A stretch of DNA of 64,000 bases, from the NCBI GenBank assembly GCA_002699145.1, contig PABK01000060.1, positions 503,657 through 567,656 of the forward strand, in the 5' to 3' direction. This document shows, piece after piece, positions 9,501 through 17,437 of this stretch. Position 1 is the first letter of the stretch, and the number at the start of each line of letters is the position of its first letter. The notes under the pieces were generated by a model. The model was given only the letters and a program-made list of their open reading frames with translations. It had not been told where the DNA came from and searched no databases. The position numbers and the translations under genes are program-made. Source of the stretch: Halioglobus sp. Its GTDB lineage: Bacteria; Pseudomonadota; Gammaproteobacteria; Pseudomonadales; Halieaceae.

Positions 9501-9959
9501 ATGAGTTACATCGACCCGTCAGAAAAAGCGCAGTTTTTCCAGCAGGTGGACGAGTATGCGCGCAGCGCGACCTGGTGCGCGCTGGCCACCGAGAGCAACG
9601 GCGAACCCAGGGTGCGCATGGTGCACCCGACCTGGGAAGGCGAGGTGCTGTGGTTCGCCACCGGTCCGGAGACGCTCAAGGCGCGGCAGATAGCGCTCAA
9701 TCCGGTCGTCGACATCCAGTACCAGGTCGCGCCACCGGATTTCATTCACCTGCTGGTGCGCGGGCGCGCGACCATGTTCGATGACGACGCCACGCGCGAA
9801 CATGTCTGGAACAACGTGATGGACTACGACCTGTCCCAGTTCTGGCCGCAGGGTCCCAAAGACCCAGGCTATATCGCCGTGCGCGTGGACCCCGAACGCG
9901 TGGAGCTTGCCCAGATGTTCGGCACCGCCAACAAGCGGGTCTGGCGCGCGGGAGCTTGA
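9501..9959 (+). CDS. Pyridoxamine 5'-phosphate oxidase family protein (FMN-binding split barrel)
   Basis: A 152-residue split-barrel protein with the pattern TWCALATESNGEPRVRMVHPTWEGEVLWFATGP, which matches the general-stress/pyridoxamine oxidase-like family that binds FMN, F420 or heme. Short size and lack of the C-terminal PNPOx dimerisation motif argue against a true PdxH. It lies 125 bases after the acyl-CoA ligase on the same strand and may be transcribed with it, although its own ribosome site is weak. The stop is followed immediately by a three-copy tandem repeat. Confidence 0.8.
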   Translation: MSYIDPSEKAQFFQQVDEYARSATWCALATESNGEPRVRMVHPTWEGEVLWFATGPETLKARQIALNPVVDIQYQVAPPDFIHLLVRGRATMFDDDATREHVWNNVMDYDLSQFWPQGPKDPGYIAVRVDPERVELAQMFGTANKRVWRAGA

Positions 9960-9970
9960 AACATCTGCCC

Positions 9971-10066
9971 GGGGTCAGGTCTTACAGGCGGACACTGCCC
10001 GGGGGTCAGGTCTTGCAGACGGACACTGCCTGCCCCGGGGGTCAGGTCTTGCAGACGGACACTGCC
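9971..10066. repeat. Three-copy 29-bp direct repeat
   Basis: Copies lie at 9971-9999, 10002-10030 and 10038-10066. Copies 2 and 3 are identical and copy 1 differs at two bases. They are separated by 2 and 7 bases rich in C and G. In reverse complement each unit ends with CAAGACCTGACCCC, a motif I recall as a common dispersed intergenic element in proteobacterial genomes. The array fills the gap between the PNPOx-like gene and the tail of a decayed regulator, and runs up to the 3' end of that pseudogene. Confidence 0.75.
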
Positions 10067-10088
10067 CGCCCGGGGCTGCCCGCCTGGA

Positions 10089-11947
10089 TCAGCGCATACC
10101 GCTGGGTGGAGGGTGCGAATCCCGCAAGCCTTGCCTTCCTGCTGTGGGCTCACGGCTGTACTCCGGGGTCTCGCCGTAAGCCGGGACGGGGCCGATAAGC
10201 TGGCGAATCCTGTCCAGGCGGGGGTCGTCGCGCAGCGGCGCCAGTAAGCGGTTCCCGGTACAGTGCCGCACGGTGCCGATCTTGTGGGTGACGGCGAGTT
10301 CCAGGTAGTGGAATGCCGTGTCGAAATCGCCCAGCGCGGTGTTCAGCACGGCATACGTCACAGCGCTGTTGTGGGACCTGTCGGCTTTCACAACCAGTTC
10401 AAGTTGCTCGCGGCAGGCCAGCGCCCGCGCGTGATCGCCCTTCATCGCGAGCACGTAGCCCAGGCAGCTCAGGCGATGGTTGGGGTATTCGATACCCGGG
10501 CTCAGTTGCTCGAAGGCCAGCAGGGCCTCGTCATAGCGTTCCTCGAAGGCCAGGATCCAGCCCCGCAGTTCCTGCGCGCCGCGGTGTTCGGGTGCGCCCT
10601 GGAGCACACGGTCATTCACACTGCGCGCCTCCTCCAGCGAGTAGTGCCAGAAGTAGGTGGCGCCGAGGTAGTACAGGTTCTCGACCGTGAACGGGTCGAG
10701 TTCCAGGCCTTTCAACTGCGCCGCCATGGCCTCTTCAATGCGCTCTTCGAGGAAGTGGTAGGTGGCCAGGCCGTGCCAGAAATTGGAGTTCGAACGGGTG
10801 ACGGAAAAGCCGTGCTGCAGGGCCTCGCGCAGGCCGGCCCAGTTCCAGTCGACGAACAGGTGTCGCAAGCACCAGGCCCAGATCACGTCGGGCGCATCCG
10901 GCCCGAGCGCCGCCGCGATATTGCTGTGGTGGTCGATCTTGCTATTGGCCGCGGACCATCCCAGGTTGCCGCGCAAACCCTGGAAGGTATAACACTGGGC
11001 CAGCGCCGCGTGGCTGGGGGCAAAACTCCGGATGGAGGTCGACGGAGCGCTGGAAGTGGTCTATCGCCGGTTCGTATCCCCCCTTGTCCCACTGCCGGTA
11101 TGCGTACATTCCCTTAAGGTAGGCGTCGTAAGCCTCGTAGGCATGGCGGGCCTCGTAAGCCTCCAGGTTGGGCGGGAAGGAATCGGGAGGCGTTCCTGTC
11201 GGCGCCGCCGCCGCGGTGCTGCCGATATCCAGTTCCTCACTGATGCGCTGGACCACGCACAGGGCAATATCGTCCTGGACAAACAGCACGTCCTGGAGCG
11301 AACGGTCGTAGGTGACGGCGAACAACTGGCTGCCGTCGCTCGCGCGCACCAGTTGTGCTGCAATGCGCGCCCCGTGCGTCGCGGCGAACACTGCCGGTCA
11401 ACAGGCAGTCCACACCGAGCTGCTGGCCGATGGTCAGGGTGCTGACGTCCCTGTCTTTATAGGAGAACGAAGAGGCCCGGGCGATGACCCGCAGTGTGCC
11501 GAACGTGCCCAGCCGGTTGATGATCTCTTCGGAGATGCCTTCGCTGAAGTAATCGCTCTCCGGCTCGGCGCTCATATTGCGAAAGGGCAGCACCGCGATC
11601 GCCTCTGCCCGCGAGCGCGGTGAGTCCTCCGCTGCGGCCCCGTCGACCGCGCCCGGCCCGGGCTCGGCAACCCACACGTAACCCTCGCCGTACTGCGTCG
11701 CAATGTAACGGGGGTTCCTGGCTGAATCACCGAGCTTGCGGCGCAGGCGACTGATATGGAAGTCGATGTTGCGGTCGATGCTGTCCGACGCCATGTCGTG
11801 CAACAGGTCCAGCAGGCGGTCGCGGCTCTGCAGGCGCAATCCGGCGTTCGTGCCGGGTGATCGAGCCAGGCGAAATCGGGCGTTAGAGCCTGGCAAGTCT
11901 CCGCCCTGAAAACACACACAATTGTGCAACATTTGCCTGCCCAGCAC
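10089..11947 (-). pseudogene. Frameshifted winged-helix/TolB-like/TPR transcriptional regulator
   Basis: Three minus-strand frames together make one CadC-type regulator. The first (11237-11947) carries an OmpR-type winged helix (SRDRLLDLLHD, ISRLRRKLGD, GEGYVWVAEP) and the start of the TolB/adenylate-cyclase-associated segment (IAVLPFRNMS). The next (10942-11391) continues with RIAAQLVRASDGSQLFAV. The third (10089-10976) holds the TPR half. The first break lies at about 11362-11380, where one base too many or two too few shift the frame. The second is an extra base in the AAAA run at 11022-11025; without it the frame reads EFAPSHAALAQCY straight into the TPR part. The N-terminus before the winged helix is also degraded (LTPDF and the next helix lie in another frame). 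No full product can be made, unless the indels are sequencing errors. Confidence 0.85.
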
Positions 11948-12215
11948 TCACACTTTTGCCAGGTTCTTTCGCTACATTGATTCGCAGGGAGCCACCGGGG
12001 ACTGCCTTCGCGTTGCAATGTACCAGGCGCGGGCATCGTACCGTTGTGCGAACACATGATAGCTGAACACGCTATTGATCGTTCACGGAGTAACGGCGAA
12101 TTTCGGACGAAGATCACAGATTCCCTGCCGGGCGGGTGACGGCCAGCAGGGAATCCATGGAGCAAGACCGTTTATTCGAACAGAGACACCGTCGGACAAT
12201 ATCCTGGAGAACGTT

Positions 12216-12926
12216 ATAAAGCGAAAACTGATACTGATACTGGCATTGGCCGTTGGCGGCATTTTCGGCGCACAGGCACAGGCGGGCCTCATCGACACGG
12301 CGAACAACAGCTTTGTCCACGAGGAAACCGGCCTGGAGTGGCTGGACTTCGGTGCGAACGCCGGCCTCAGCGGGCAACAGCAACTCGACCTGTTGAACCC
12401 CGGCGGCGCGTTCGAAGACTGGCGGCTCGCTACCCGTGCCGACGCCGACGGGTTGCTGGGCTTTTTTCGTGCGCTGACCGATCCCGACATCATGCATTAT
12501 GACTCGCTCGCCATCCAGAGCGTCTACTCAAATGACCCCAATTCCGTACTGTACTTTTTCTCCGACATCATCGGTTACGACGATGTCGGGGCTGCTCTAC
12601 ACAAATCGGGAAACGGCTTGTTCCAGGACGACAACGGCTATCTCGGGCGAATAACGACGGAGTTTAATTCTCCGTATGGAAATCTGTTCGATTTCGCTGT
12701 GCGCGAGGGAATTTCCACTAATAGCAGCCCGAGCATCCTGGCCAGGACGGGTTACTCCGTCTTGTTTGTGCGCGACACGAACGATGATGCAACGGCGACA
12801 GTGGATGAACCGGCGACCCTGATGATGCTGTTGGCGGGCCTGGCGGGCCTGGCGGGCCTGGCGGGCCTGGCGGGCCTGGCGGGCCTGGCGGGACTGGTGA
12901 TGCGGAGAAAGAACGCCGCGAGTTGA
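12216..12926 (+). CDS. Exported protein with PEP-CTERM-like tail and LAG repeat
   Basis: The product starts with IKRKLILILALAVGGIFGAQAQA, a clear Sec signal peptide, followed by the NSFVHEETGLEWLDFG motif seen in exported PEP-CTERM proteins of gammaproteobacteria. The C-terminus reads VDEPATLMML, then LAG seven times, then LVMRRKNAAS: a motif, a hydrophobic helix and a basic end, as in exosortase substrates. No exosortase gene is in the window. The start is odd. A good GGAGA at 12206-12210 is spaced for the ATA codon at 12216, with no ATG, GTG or TTG nearby in frame. The next upstream in-frame candidate is a TTG at 12075 which would bury the signal peptide. Either ATA initiates poorly or an ATG was lost by mutation. 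Confidence 0.7.
   Translation: MKRKLILILALAVGGIFGAQAQAGLIDTANNSFVHEETGLEWLDFGANAGLSGQQQLDLLNPGGAFEDWRLATRADADGLLGFFRALTDPDIMHYDSLAIQSVYSNDPNSVLYFFSDIIGYDDVGAALHKSGNGLFQDDNGYLGRITTEFNSPYGNLFDFAVREGISTNSSPSILARTGYSVLFVRDTNDDATATVDEPATLMMLLAGLAGLAGLAGLAGLAGLAGLVMRRKNAAS
12831..12893 (+). repeat. Seven-copy 9-bp coding tandem repeat (Leu-Ala-Gly)
   Basis: The unit CTGGCGGGC is repeated seven times, with a T for C in the first copy and an A for C at the end of the last. It encodes LAG x7 inside the predicted membrane helix of the PEP-CTERM-like tail. The repeat keeps frame, so slippage changes helix length by three residues per unit. Confidence 0.9.
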
Positions 12927-13201
12927 CATCGATCCAGCCGCTGGCAGTCGCCAGCGGCCCGCCAGTGCGCCCCGCGGGGAGGTTCCGCCCGCCGCCGATG
13001 CGGTGATGCCCGCAATGGGCACACCTTTGCGAAGTGCGACCTCACGCGCTTCGCGCCAGCCGCGCGTGTCGTGTATTCGTAAGTTTGTGTCGCGTAATCG
13101 CAATCGATCGCGGTGAATATCATCTAGGCTCCAGCTTCCCAATAACGCTAGACAGGGGCGGGGGGGCGCGCCCCCTGTTCCCACAACGAGGGAACGGACC
13201 G

Positions 13202-14737
13202 ATGAATTCGAGACTGACTGCCTTCCTGGCTCGCGCGCTGTTGTGCCTGGCCTGCGCACCGGGTGCGGCCGCCGCGGAAAAACCGAACATACTCGTCATC
13301 TGGGGCGACGATATCGGCTACTGGAACATAAGCCGTTACAGTCTCGGGATGATGGGGTATCCCACGCCCAACATCGACCGGATCGCCAACGAGGGCATGA
13401 TCTTCACCGACTACTACGGCGAACAGAGCTGTACCGCGGGCCGTTCGGCGTTTATCACCGGGCAGCACCCGGTCCGCACCGGCCTGACCAAGGTGGGAAT
13501 ACCGGGCGCCGCGACGGGCATACAGCCGGAGGACCCCACCCTGGCGGAGTTGCTGCGCGAGGAGGGTTATACCAGCGGCCAGTTCGGCAAGAACCACCTG
13601 GGCGACCGCGACGAGTTCCTGCCCACCAACCACGGCTTCGATGAGTTTTTCGGCAACCTGTATCACCTCAACGCCGAGGAGGTGCCCGAAGATCCCGACT
13701 ACCCGACGTCGCCGTCCTTTCGCAAGGCGTTTGGCCCGCGCGGTGTGATTCGCAGTTTCGCGGACGGCAGCATAGAGGACAGCGGTCCACTGACCCGCAA
13801 GCGCATGGAGTCGATCGACGAGGAGTTCCTGGCCGCCGCGCTGAAGTTCATGGATCGCGCGCACGCCGGGGACAAGCCGTTCTTCGTCTGGTTCAACTCC
13901 ACGCGCATGCACTACTACACCCATGTGGCCGAGGACCGGCTGGGCACCTCCGGGCAGGGGTTCTACAACGACGGCATGGTCGAGCACGACGGTCACGTGG
14001 GTAAACTGCTGGACAAGCTGGACGAGCTGGGCGTCGCGGACAACACCATCGTCATTTACTCGACGGACAACGGGCCGCATTTCAACCAGTGGCCGGACGC
14101 GGCGATTACGCCGTTCCGCGGCGAGAAGAACACCAACTGGGAAGGCGGCTTCCGGGTGCCCGCGATGCTGCGCTGGCCGGGCAAGGTCGAGCCGGGCGCG
14201 GTGAGCAACCAGGTCATGTCGCACCTGGACTGGGTGCCCACGCTGATGGCCGCGGTGGGTGAGCCGGACGTGAAAAAGCAGCTCAAGGCCGGCAAGCAGG
14301 TTGGCGCGAAGAATTTCAAGGTGCACCTGGACGGGTACAACTTCCTGCCGTACCTGACAGGGGCGGCCGCCGACACGCCGCGGCAGGAGTTCTTCTACTT
14401 CAGCGACGACGGCCTGCTGACCGCGGTGCGCGTGGGCGACTGGAAACTCGTGTTTGCCGAGCAGCGCGCGAAGCAGTTCGATGTCTGGCGCGACCCCTTC
14501 GTGCCGCTGCGTATTCCCAAGGTTTTCCACCTGCGCCGGGATCCCTTCGAGCGCGCCGACACCGACGCGAACAGCTACAACCTCTGGTGGGACAAGAAGG
14601 TGTCGTCGGCGGGCATGCTCGGCATGGGCGTGGTGGTGCGTTTCGTCGGCAGCCTGCAGCAGTTCCCGCCGCGACAGCGGCCGGGCACCTTCACCGTCGA
14701 CCAGATCATGGAAAACCTTTACCAGGGCAAGCCCTGA
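13202..14737 (+). CDS. Arylsulfatase family sulfatase
   Basis: Periplasmic sulfatase of the alkaline-phosphatase superfamily, hydrolysing sulfate esters. Counting from the ATG at 13202, a signal peptide ends in GAAAAE (about residue 26), followed by PNILVIWGDDIGYWN, whose two Asp ligands bind Ca2+. Cys77 in SCTAGR is the residue converted to formylglycine; Ala stands where Pro is more usual, a variant common in this arylsulfatase group. STDNGPH further on completes the metal site. The frame is open to 13034, but the ATG at 13202 has GAGGGA about 10 bases upstream and starts the signal peptide. The product is 511 residues. It heads an operon with the cupin and VOC genes (22 bases, then a 1-base overlap). 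An anaerobic-type or FGE-type maturase is not present in the window. Confidence 0.92.
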   Translation: MNSRLTAFLARALLCLACAPGAAAAEKPNILVIWGDDIGYWNISRYSLGMMGYPTPNIDRIANEGMIFTDYYGEQSCTAGRSAFITGQHPVRTGLTKVGIPGAATGIQPEDPTLAELLREEGYTSGQFGKNHLGDRDEFLPTNHGFDEFFGNLYHLNAEEVPEDPDYPTSPSFRKAFGPRGVIRSFADGSIEDSGPLTRKRMESIDEEFLAAALKFMDRAHAGDKPFFVWFNSTRMHYYTHVAEDRLGTSGQGFYNDGMVEHDGHVGKLLDKLDELGVADNTIVIYSTDNGPHFNQWPDAAITPFRGEKNTNWEGGFRVPAMLRWPGKVEPGAVSNQVMSHLDWVPTLMAAVGEPDVKKQLKAGKQVGAKNFKVHLDGYNFLPYLTGAAADTPRQEFFYFSDDGLLTAVRVGDWKLVFAEQRAKQFDVWRDPFVPLRIPKVFHLRRDPFERADTDANSYNLWWDKKVSSAGMLGMGVVVRFVGSLQQFPPRQRPGTFTVDQIMENLYQGKP

Positions 14738-14759
14738 CAATACACACACAGGAGTCGTT

Positions 14760-15239
14760 ATGATCAATGAATCCATGAGCATCCTGCGCGATGCCAACCA
14801 GGAGTGGCTGCGCATTCCCCTGCCCGGCGCCGAGGGCGTGTTCGTGAAAGTGCTCAAGGCGGACGAGGCGTCCGACAGGGTGGCGGTGAAGATTCGCTTC
14901 GAGCCCGGCAGCCGCATGCCGCGGCACATTCACCACTGCCGCGCCATGGCCTACACGATCAGCGGCGGCTGGGCCTACGACGAGGGCAGCTTCGGCCCCG
15001 GGGAAGTCGCCTGGGAGGATGTGGGCAACGACCACACGCCCTGGAGTGATGAGGGCGCGGAACTGTTCATCGTGTTCGACGGCACGGACGGGCGTTACCT
15101 GGACAATTTTCTCGAGGACGGCACGGTCGTGCAGCTCAATATGCCTTTCCTGAAGGCCTTTGAGGGCCTGACGCAGGCGCAGGCGGACGAGGTCGATATC
15201 GCGCCGCTGGTAGAGATTATCCCCCCTCCGGCCGCGTAA
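14760..15239 (+). CDS. Cupin-domain protein (2,4'-dihydroxyacetophenone dioxygenase-like)
   Basis: A 159-residue single cupin. I start it at the ATG at 14760 because AGGAG (14750-14754) precedes it and because upstream codons overlap the sulfatase gene. The cupin metal site is visible as RHIHH (His56, His58, His59) and DHTPW (His92), with the fold strand YTISGGWAY between. The best family guess is the ChrR/2,4'-dihydroxyacetophenone dioxygenase-like cupins, which are Fe(II) enzymes cleaving carbon-carbon bonds, but isomerases and binding proteins share this fold. Its stop overlaps the next gene by one base (TAATG), so it is co-translated with the VOC gene. Confidence 0.8.
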   Translation: MINESMSILRDANQEWLRIPLPGAEGVFVKVLKADEASDRVAVKIRFEPGSRMPRHIHHCRAMAYTISGGWAYDEGSFGPGEVAWEDVGNDHTPWSDEGAELFIVFDGTDGRYLDNFLEDGTVVQLNMPFLKAFEGLTQAQADEVDIAPLVEIIPPPAA

Positions 15240-16189
15240 TGACTGCTCCCCTGTGCCAGATCGCCCTGAGCGTGGCGGACCTGCCGGCGTCGTACCAGTG
15301 GTACCGCGAGGTCTTCGACTTGCAGCCGGCCTCCGGCACCAACGCGTTCAAGGGCTTTTTCGCCAGCAAGGTGCAGGGCATCGCGGACGTTGCGAGCACC
15401 TGTTGGTGGCTGGCGGACGGCCAGGAGTTCTTCCAGCTGGAGCTGTTCCAGTTTCACCGCCCCTTGGCGCGGCCGCTGCCGGCGGACTGGCGCGCCAGCG
15501 ATATCGGTTACAGCACGGTGGGCATTCATGTGCCCGATATGGATGCCGTGCTGGAAAAGCTTGCGGCGCGCGGCAGCGACACACTGTCGCCGCCCATGGG
15601 AGAGCCGGGCGCGCGGCGGGCCTGCGTGCGCGACCCCCAGGGCGTGTTGCTGGAGCTGATGGAGGCGGACCCGCTCGGCGGCACGCAGCGCCGCGCTGAC
15701 TCCGGGGGTGCGGCGATCGTGAGTGTCACCCTGTCGGTGGCCGACCTCGAGCGCTCTATCGCGTTCTTCAGCGACGTGCTGGGCCTGGAGCGTGCGCAGG
15801 CGCCATTGCACGAGCCGCAACACGAAGCGCTGTGGCAGCTGGCCCCGGGCTCAAGCCGCCGCTGCACCTTGCAAGCGGGCCCGTTCCTGGTCGAACTGGC
15901 CGCATACGAGCAGGCCCGGCCGCGCGCCGACGATTACCGGTTGTCCGACCTCGGTATCCTCAACATCGCCCTGGGTTACCGCAGCCGGCGCGACTTCAAC
16001 CGCGCGTACCGCAGGTGCCTGGACGCCGGGGTGCGCGGCAACTGGCGGCCGCTGGACCTGGGCGCCTGGAAAGTGGTGTACGTGAACGACCCGCAGGGCT
16101 TCAGCGTGGAACTCCTGCACGTGCGGCGCTGGTACGATCGCCGCATGGGCTTTACCGCCGGCATCGAGCCCCCGCCGGTTCGCGCCTAG
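15239..16189 (+). CDS. Two-domain VOC (glyoxalase/extradiol dioxygenase fold) protein
   Basis: 316 residues containing two vicinal-oxygen-chelate domains: residues 5-150 (CQIALSVADLPASYQWYREVF ... ACVRDPQGVLLELME) and 160-300 (VSVTLSVADLERSIAFFSDVLGLE ... VVYVNDPQGFSVELLHV). Each ends with a Glu in the position of the VOC metal ligand. The first His position of the canonical H...E site is not obvious in domain 1, so metal binding is uncertain. It closes the sulfatase operon; its stop overlaps by three bases the stop of the convergent AraC gene. Extradiol dioxygenase, epimerase, or plain binding roles are all possible. Confidence 0.82.
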   Translation: MTAPLCQIALSVADLPASYQWYREVFDLQPASGTNAFKGFFASKVQGIADVASTCWWLADGQEFFQLELFQFHRPLARPLPADWRASDIGYSTVGIHVPDMDAVLEKLAARGSDTLSPPMGEPGARRACVRDPQGVLLELMEADPLGGTQRRADSGGAAIVSVTLSVADLERSIAFFSDVLGLERAQAPLHEPQHEALWQLAPGSSRRCTLQAGPFLVELAAYEQARPRADDYRLSDLGILNIALGYRSRRDFNRAYRRCLDAGVRGNWRPLDLGAWKVVYVNDPQGFSVELLHVRRWYDRRMGFTAGIEPPPVRA

Positions 16190-17208
16190 CCTGTTTCCTG
16201 GCGTGTTTCCCTGGATTGCTGCTGGCGCTTCCAGGCTCTCGGCGAGACGCCGAAGCGGCGCCTGAAGGCATTGGAAAACGCGCTCAGCTCCGAGTAGCAC
16301 AACATGTGTGACAGGGTCGTCAGCGGACCCTGGCAGTCCAGCAGGTAGTTGCACGCGATGTCGAAGCGCACGTCGTCCAGTAAATCCTTGTAGCCGACCC
16401 CGTCCTCCTTCAGCTTGCGCTGCAGGGTTCGCTTGTTCATGCCGAGGTAGCCCGACACCCGTTCGATGGAGCAGTCCCCGGTGGCCAGCGCCTGGCGGAT
16501 CAGGTGGCTTACCCTGGCGGAGAAGCTGTCGGGGTTGAGCTGTTGCACGTCGCGCAGGTGCGCTTCGAGAATCCTGTGCAACGCATCGTCGGCCTCGCTG
16601 AGCGGGTTGTCCAGGACGCCGGCTTCGCTGACCACCATGGTGGTGTCCCAGTCGAAAAACACCGGGCACTGGAAGCGCTGTTCATAGGGTCGTAGGTCTT
16701 CCGGGGCGCGATGAGGCAGGTAGATGGTGGAGGGCTGCCAGCGCGGCGACAGCAGGCGCATGATGCCCGTCGCGATACCGACAACGAGGTCGGTTTGTTG
16801 TACCAGCGGGGCCTGCAGGTTGGGCCTGGGGGTGAAGTTCCACAGGACCTTGCCGTCCTCGACGCTGGCGGCGACGGTAGCGCCCTGGTTGTGGTGGTTG
16901 AAATACGCGCTCAGTTCCGCGAGTGCGGTGCGCACATCCGGCGCCTGGCGCATCATGAAACCGACCGCGCCGAGGATGTTGATGTCCTGGCGCTCGGACA
17001 GCTCCAGCCCGAAACAGGGGCAGTCCAGTTCGCGGGCGGAGTCGTCCAGCAGGCGCAGCCAGTCGGCGTAGGAAATCCAGTGTTCCAGGTTGACCGGGGC
17101 GTCGGCCATGCCGTGACGGGCGAGCAGCGCCTCGGGCTCGCCACCCAGTGCGCGGACGGTTTCCCGGTATCCGCTGAGCGCCGAGGCCCTGACCATGTAC
17201 GTTGACAC
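16186..17208 (-). CDS. AraC-family transcriptional regulator
   Basis: Regulator with an N-terminal AraC arabinose-binding-like domain of the OruR/ArgR-type group (about residues 10-195) and a C-terminal double helix-turn-helix (about 235-330) with MNKRTLQRKLKEDGVGYKDLL and SELSAFSNAFRRRFGVSPRAWK. I choose the GTG at 17206-17208 because GGAG at 17215-17218 sits 6 bases upstream; this gives 340 residues starting MSTYMVRASALSGYRE. The frame continues to 17292 but lacks a ribosome site there. It is divergent from the TonB receptor at 17438 across 229 bases and convergent with the sulfatase operon, so either could be its target. The inducer is unknown. Confidence 0.9.
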   Translation of the reverse strand: MSTYMVRASALSGYRETVRALGGEPEALLARHGMADAPVNLEHWISYADWLRLLDDSARELDCPCFGLELSERQDINILGAVGFMMRQAPDVRTALAELSAYFNHHNQGATVAASVEDGKVLWNFTPRPNLQAPLVQQTDLVVGIATGIMRLLSPRWQPSTIYLPHRAPEDLRPYEQRFQCPVFFDWDTTMVVSEAGVLDNPLSEADDALHRILEAHLRDVQQLNPDSFSARVSHLIRQALATGDCSIERVSGYLGMNKRTLQRKLKEDGVGYKDLLDDVRFDIACNYLLDCQGPLTTLSHMLCYSELSAFSNAFRRRFGVSPRAWKRQQQSRETRQETG

Positions 17209-17437
17209 ACAAAACTCCACGGAGCCAAACCTGTCGCGAAATATCAAGAATACTGGCAGCACTGTCAAGAGCGCCCTGTCGTCGAATATCAACTATGTGT
17301 CGCGAATAATAAAAAGCCGGGCACCGCTTTGGTGCTAGATTTTCCAGCGATATCTGTAATGGCGCGTAGCATGGACGAACAGCCCCTCAACGGGCAGCCT
17401 GTTCATAAATAGCCGGATAAGAAAAAGGAAGCCCACT

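Noticed and set aside
9971..10066. Possible CRISPR array
   Set aside because: Three copies only, with 2- and 7-base gaps, no spacers and no cas gene.
12831..12893. Possible CRISPR or satellite
   Set aside because: It is a 9-bp in-frame coding repeat inside a PEP-CTERM-like helix.
13148..14929. 593-codon minus-strand frame antisense to the sulfatase
   Set aside because: It extends across two genes' coding strand and has no domain; the sulfatase site is on the plus strand.
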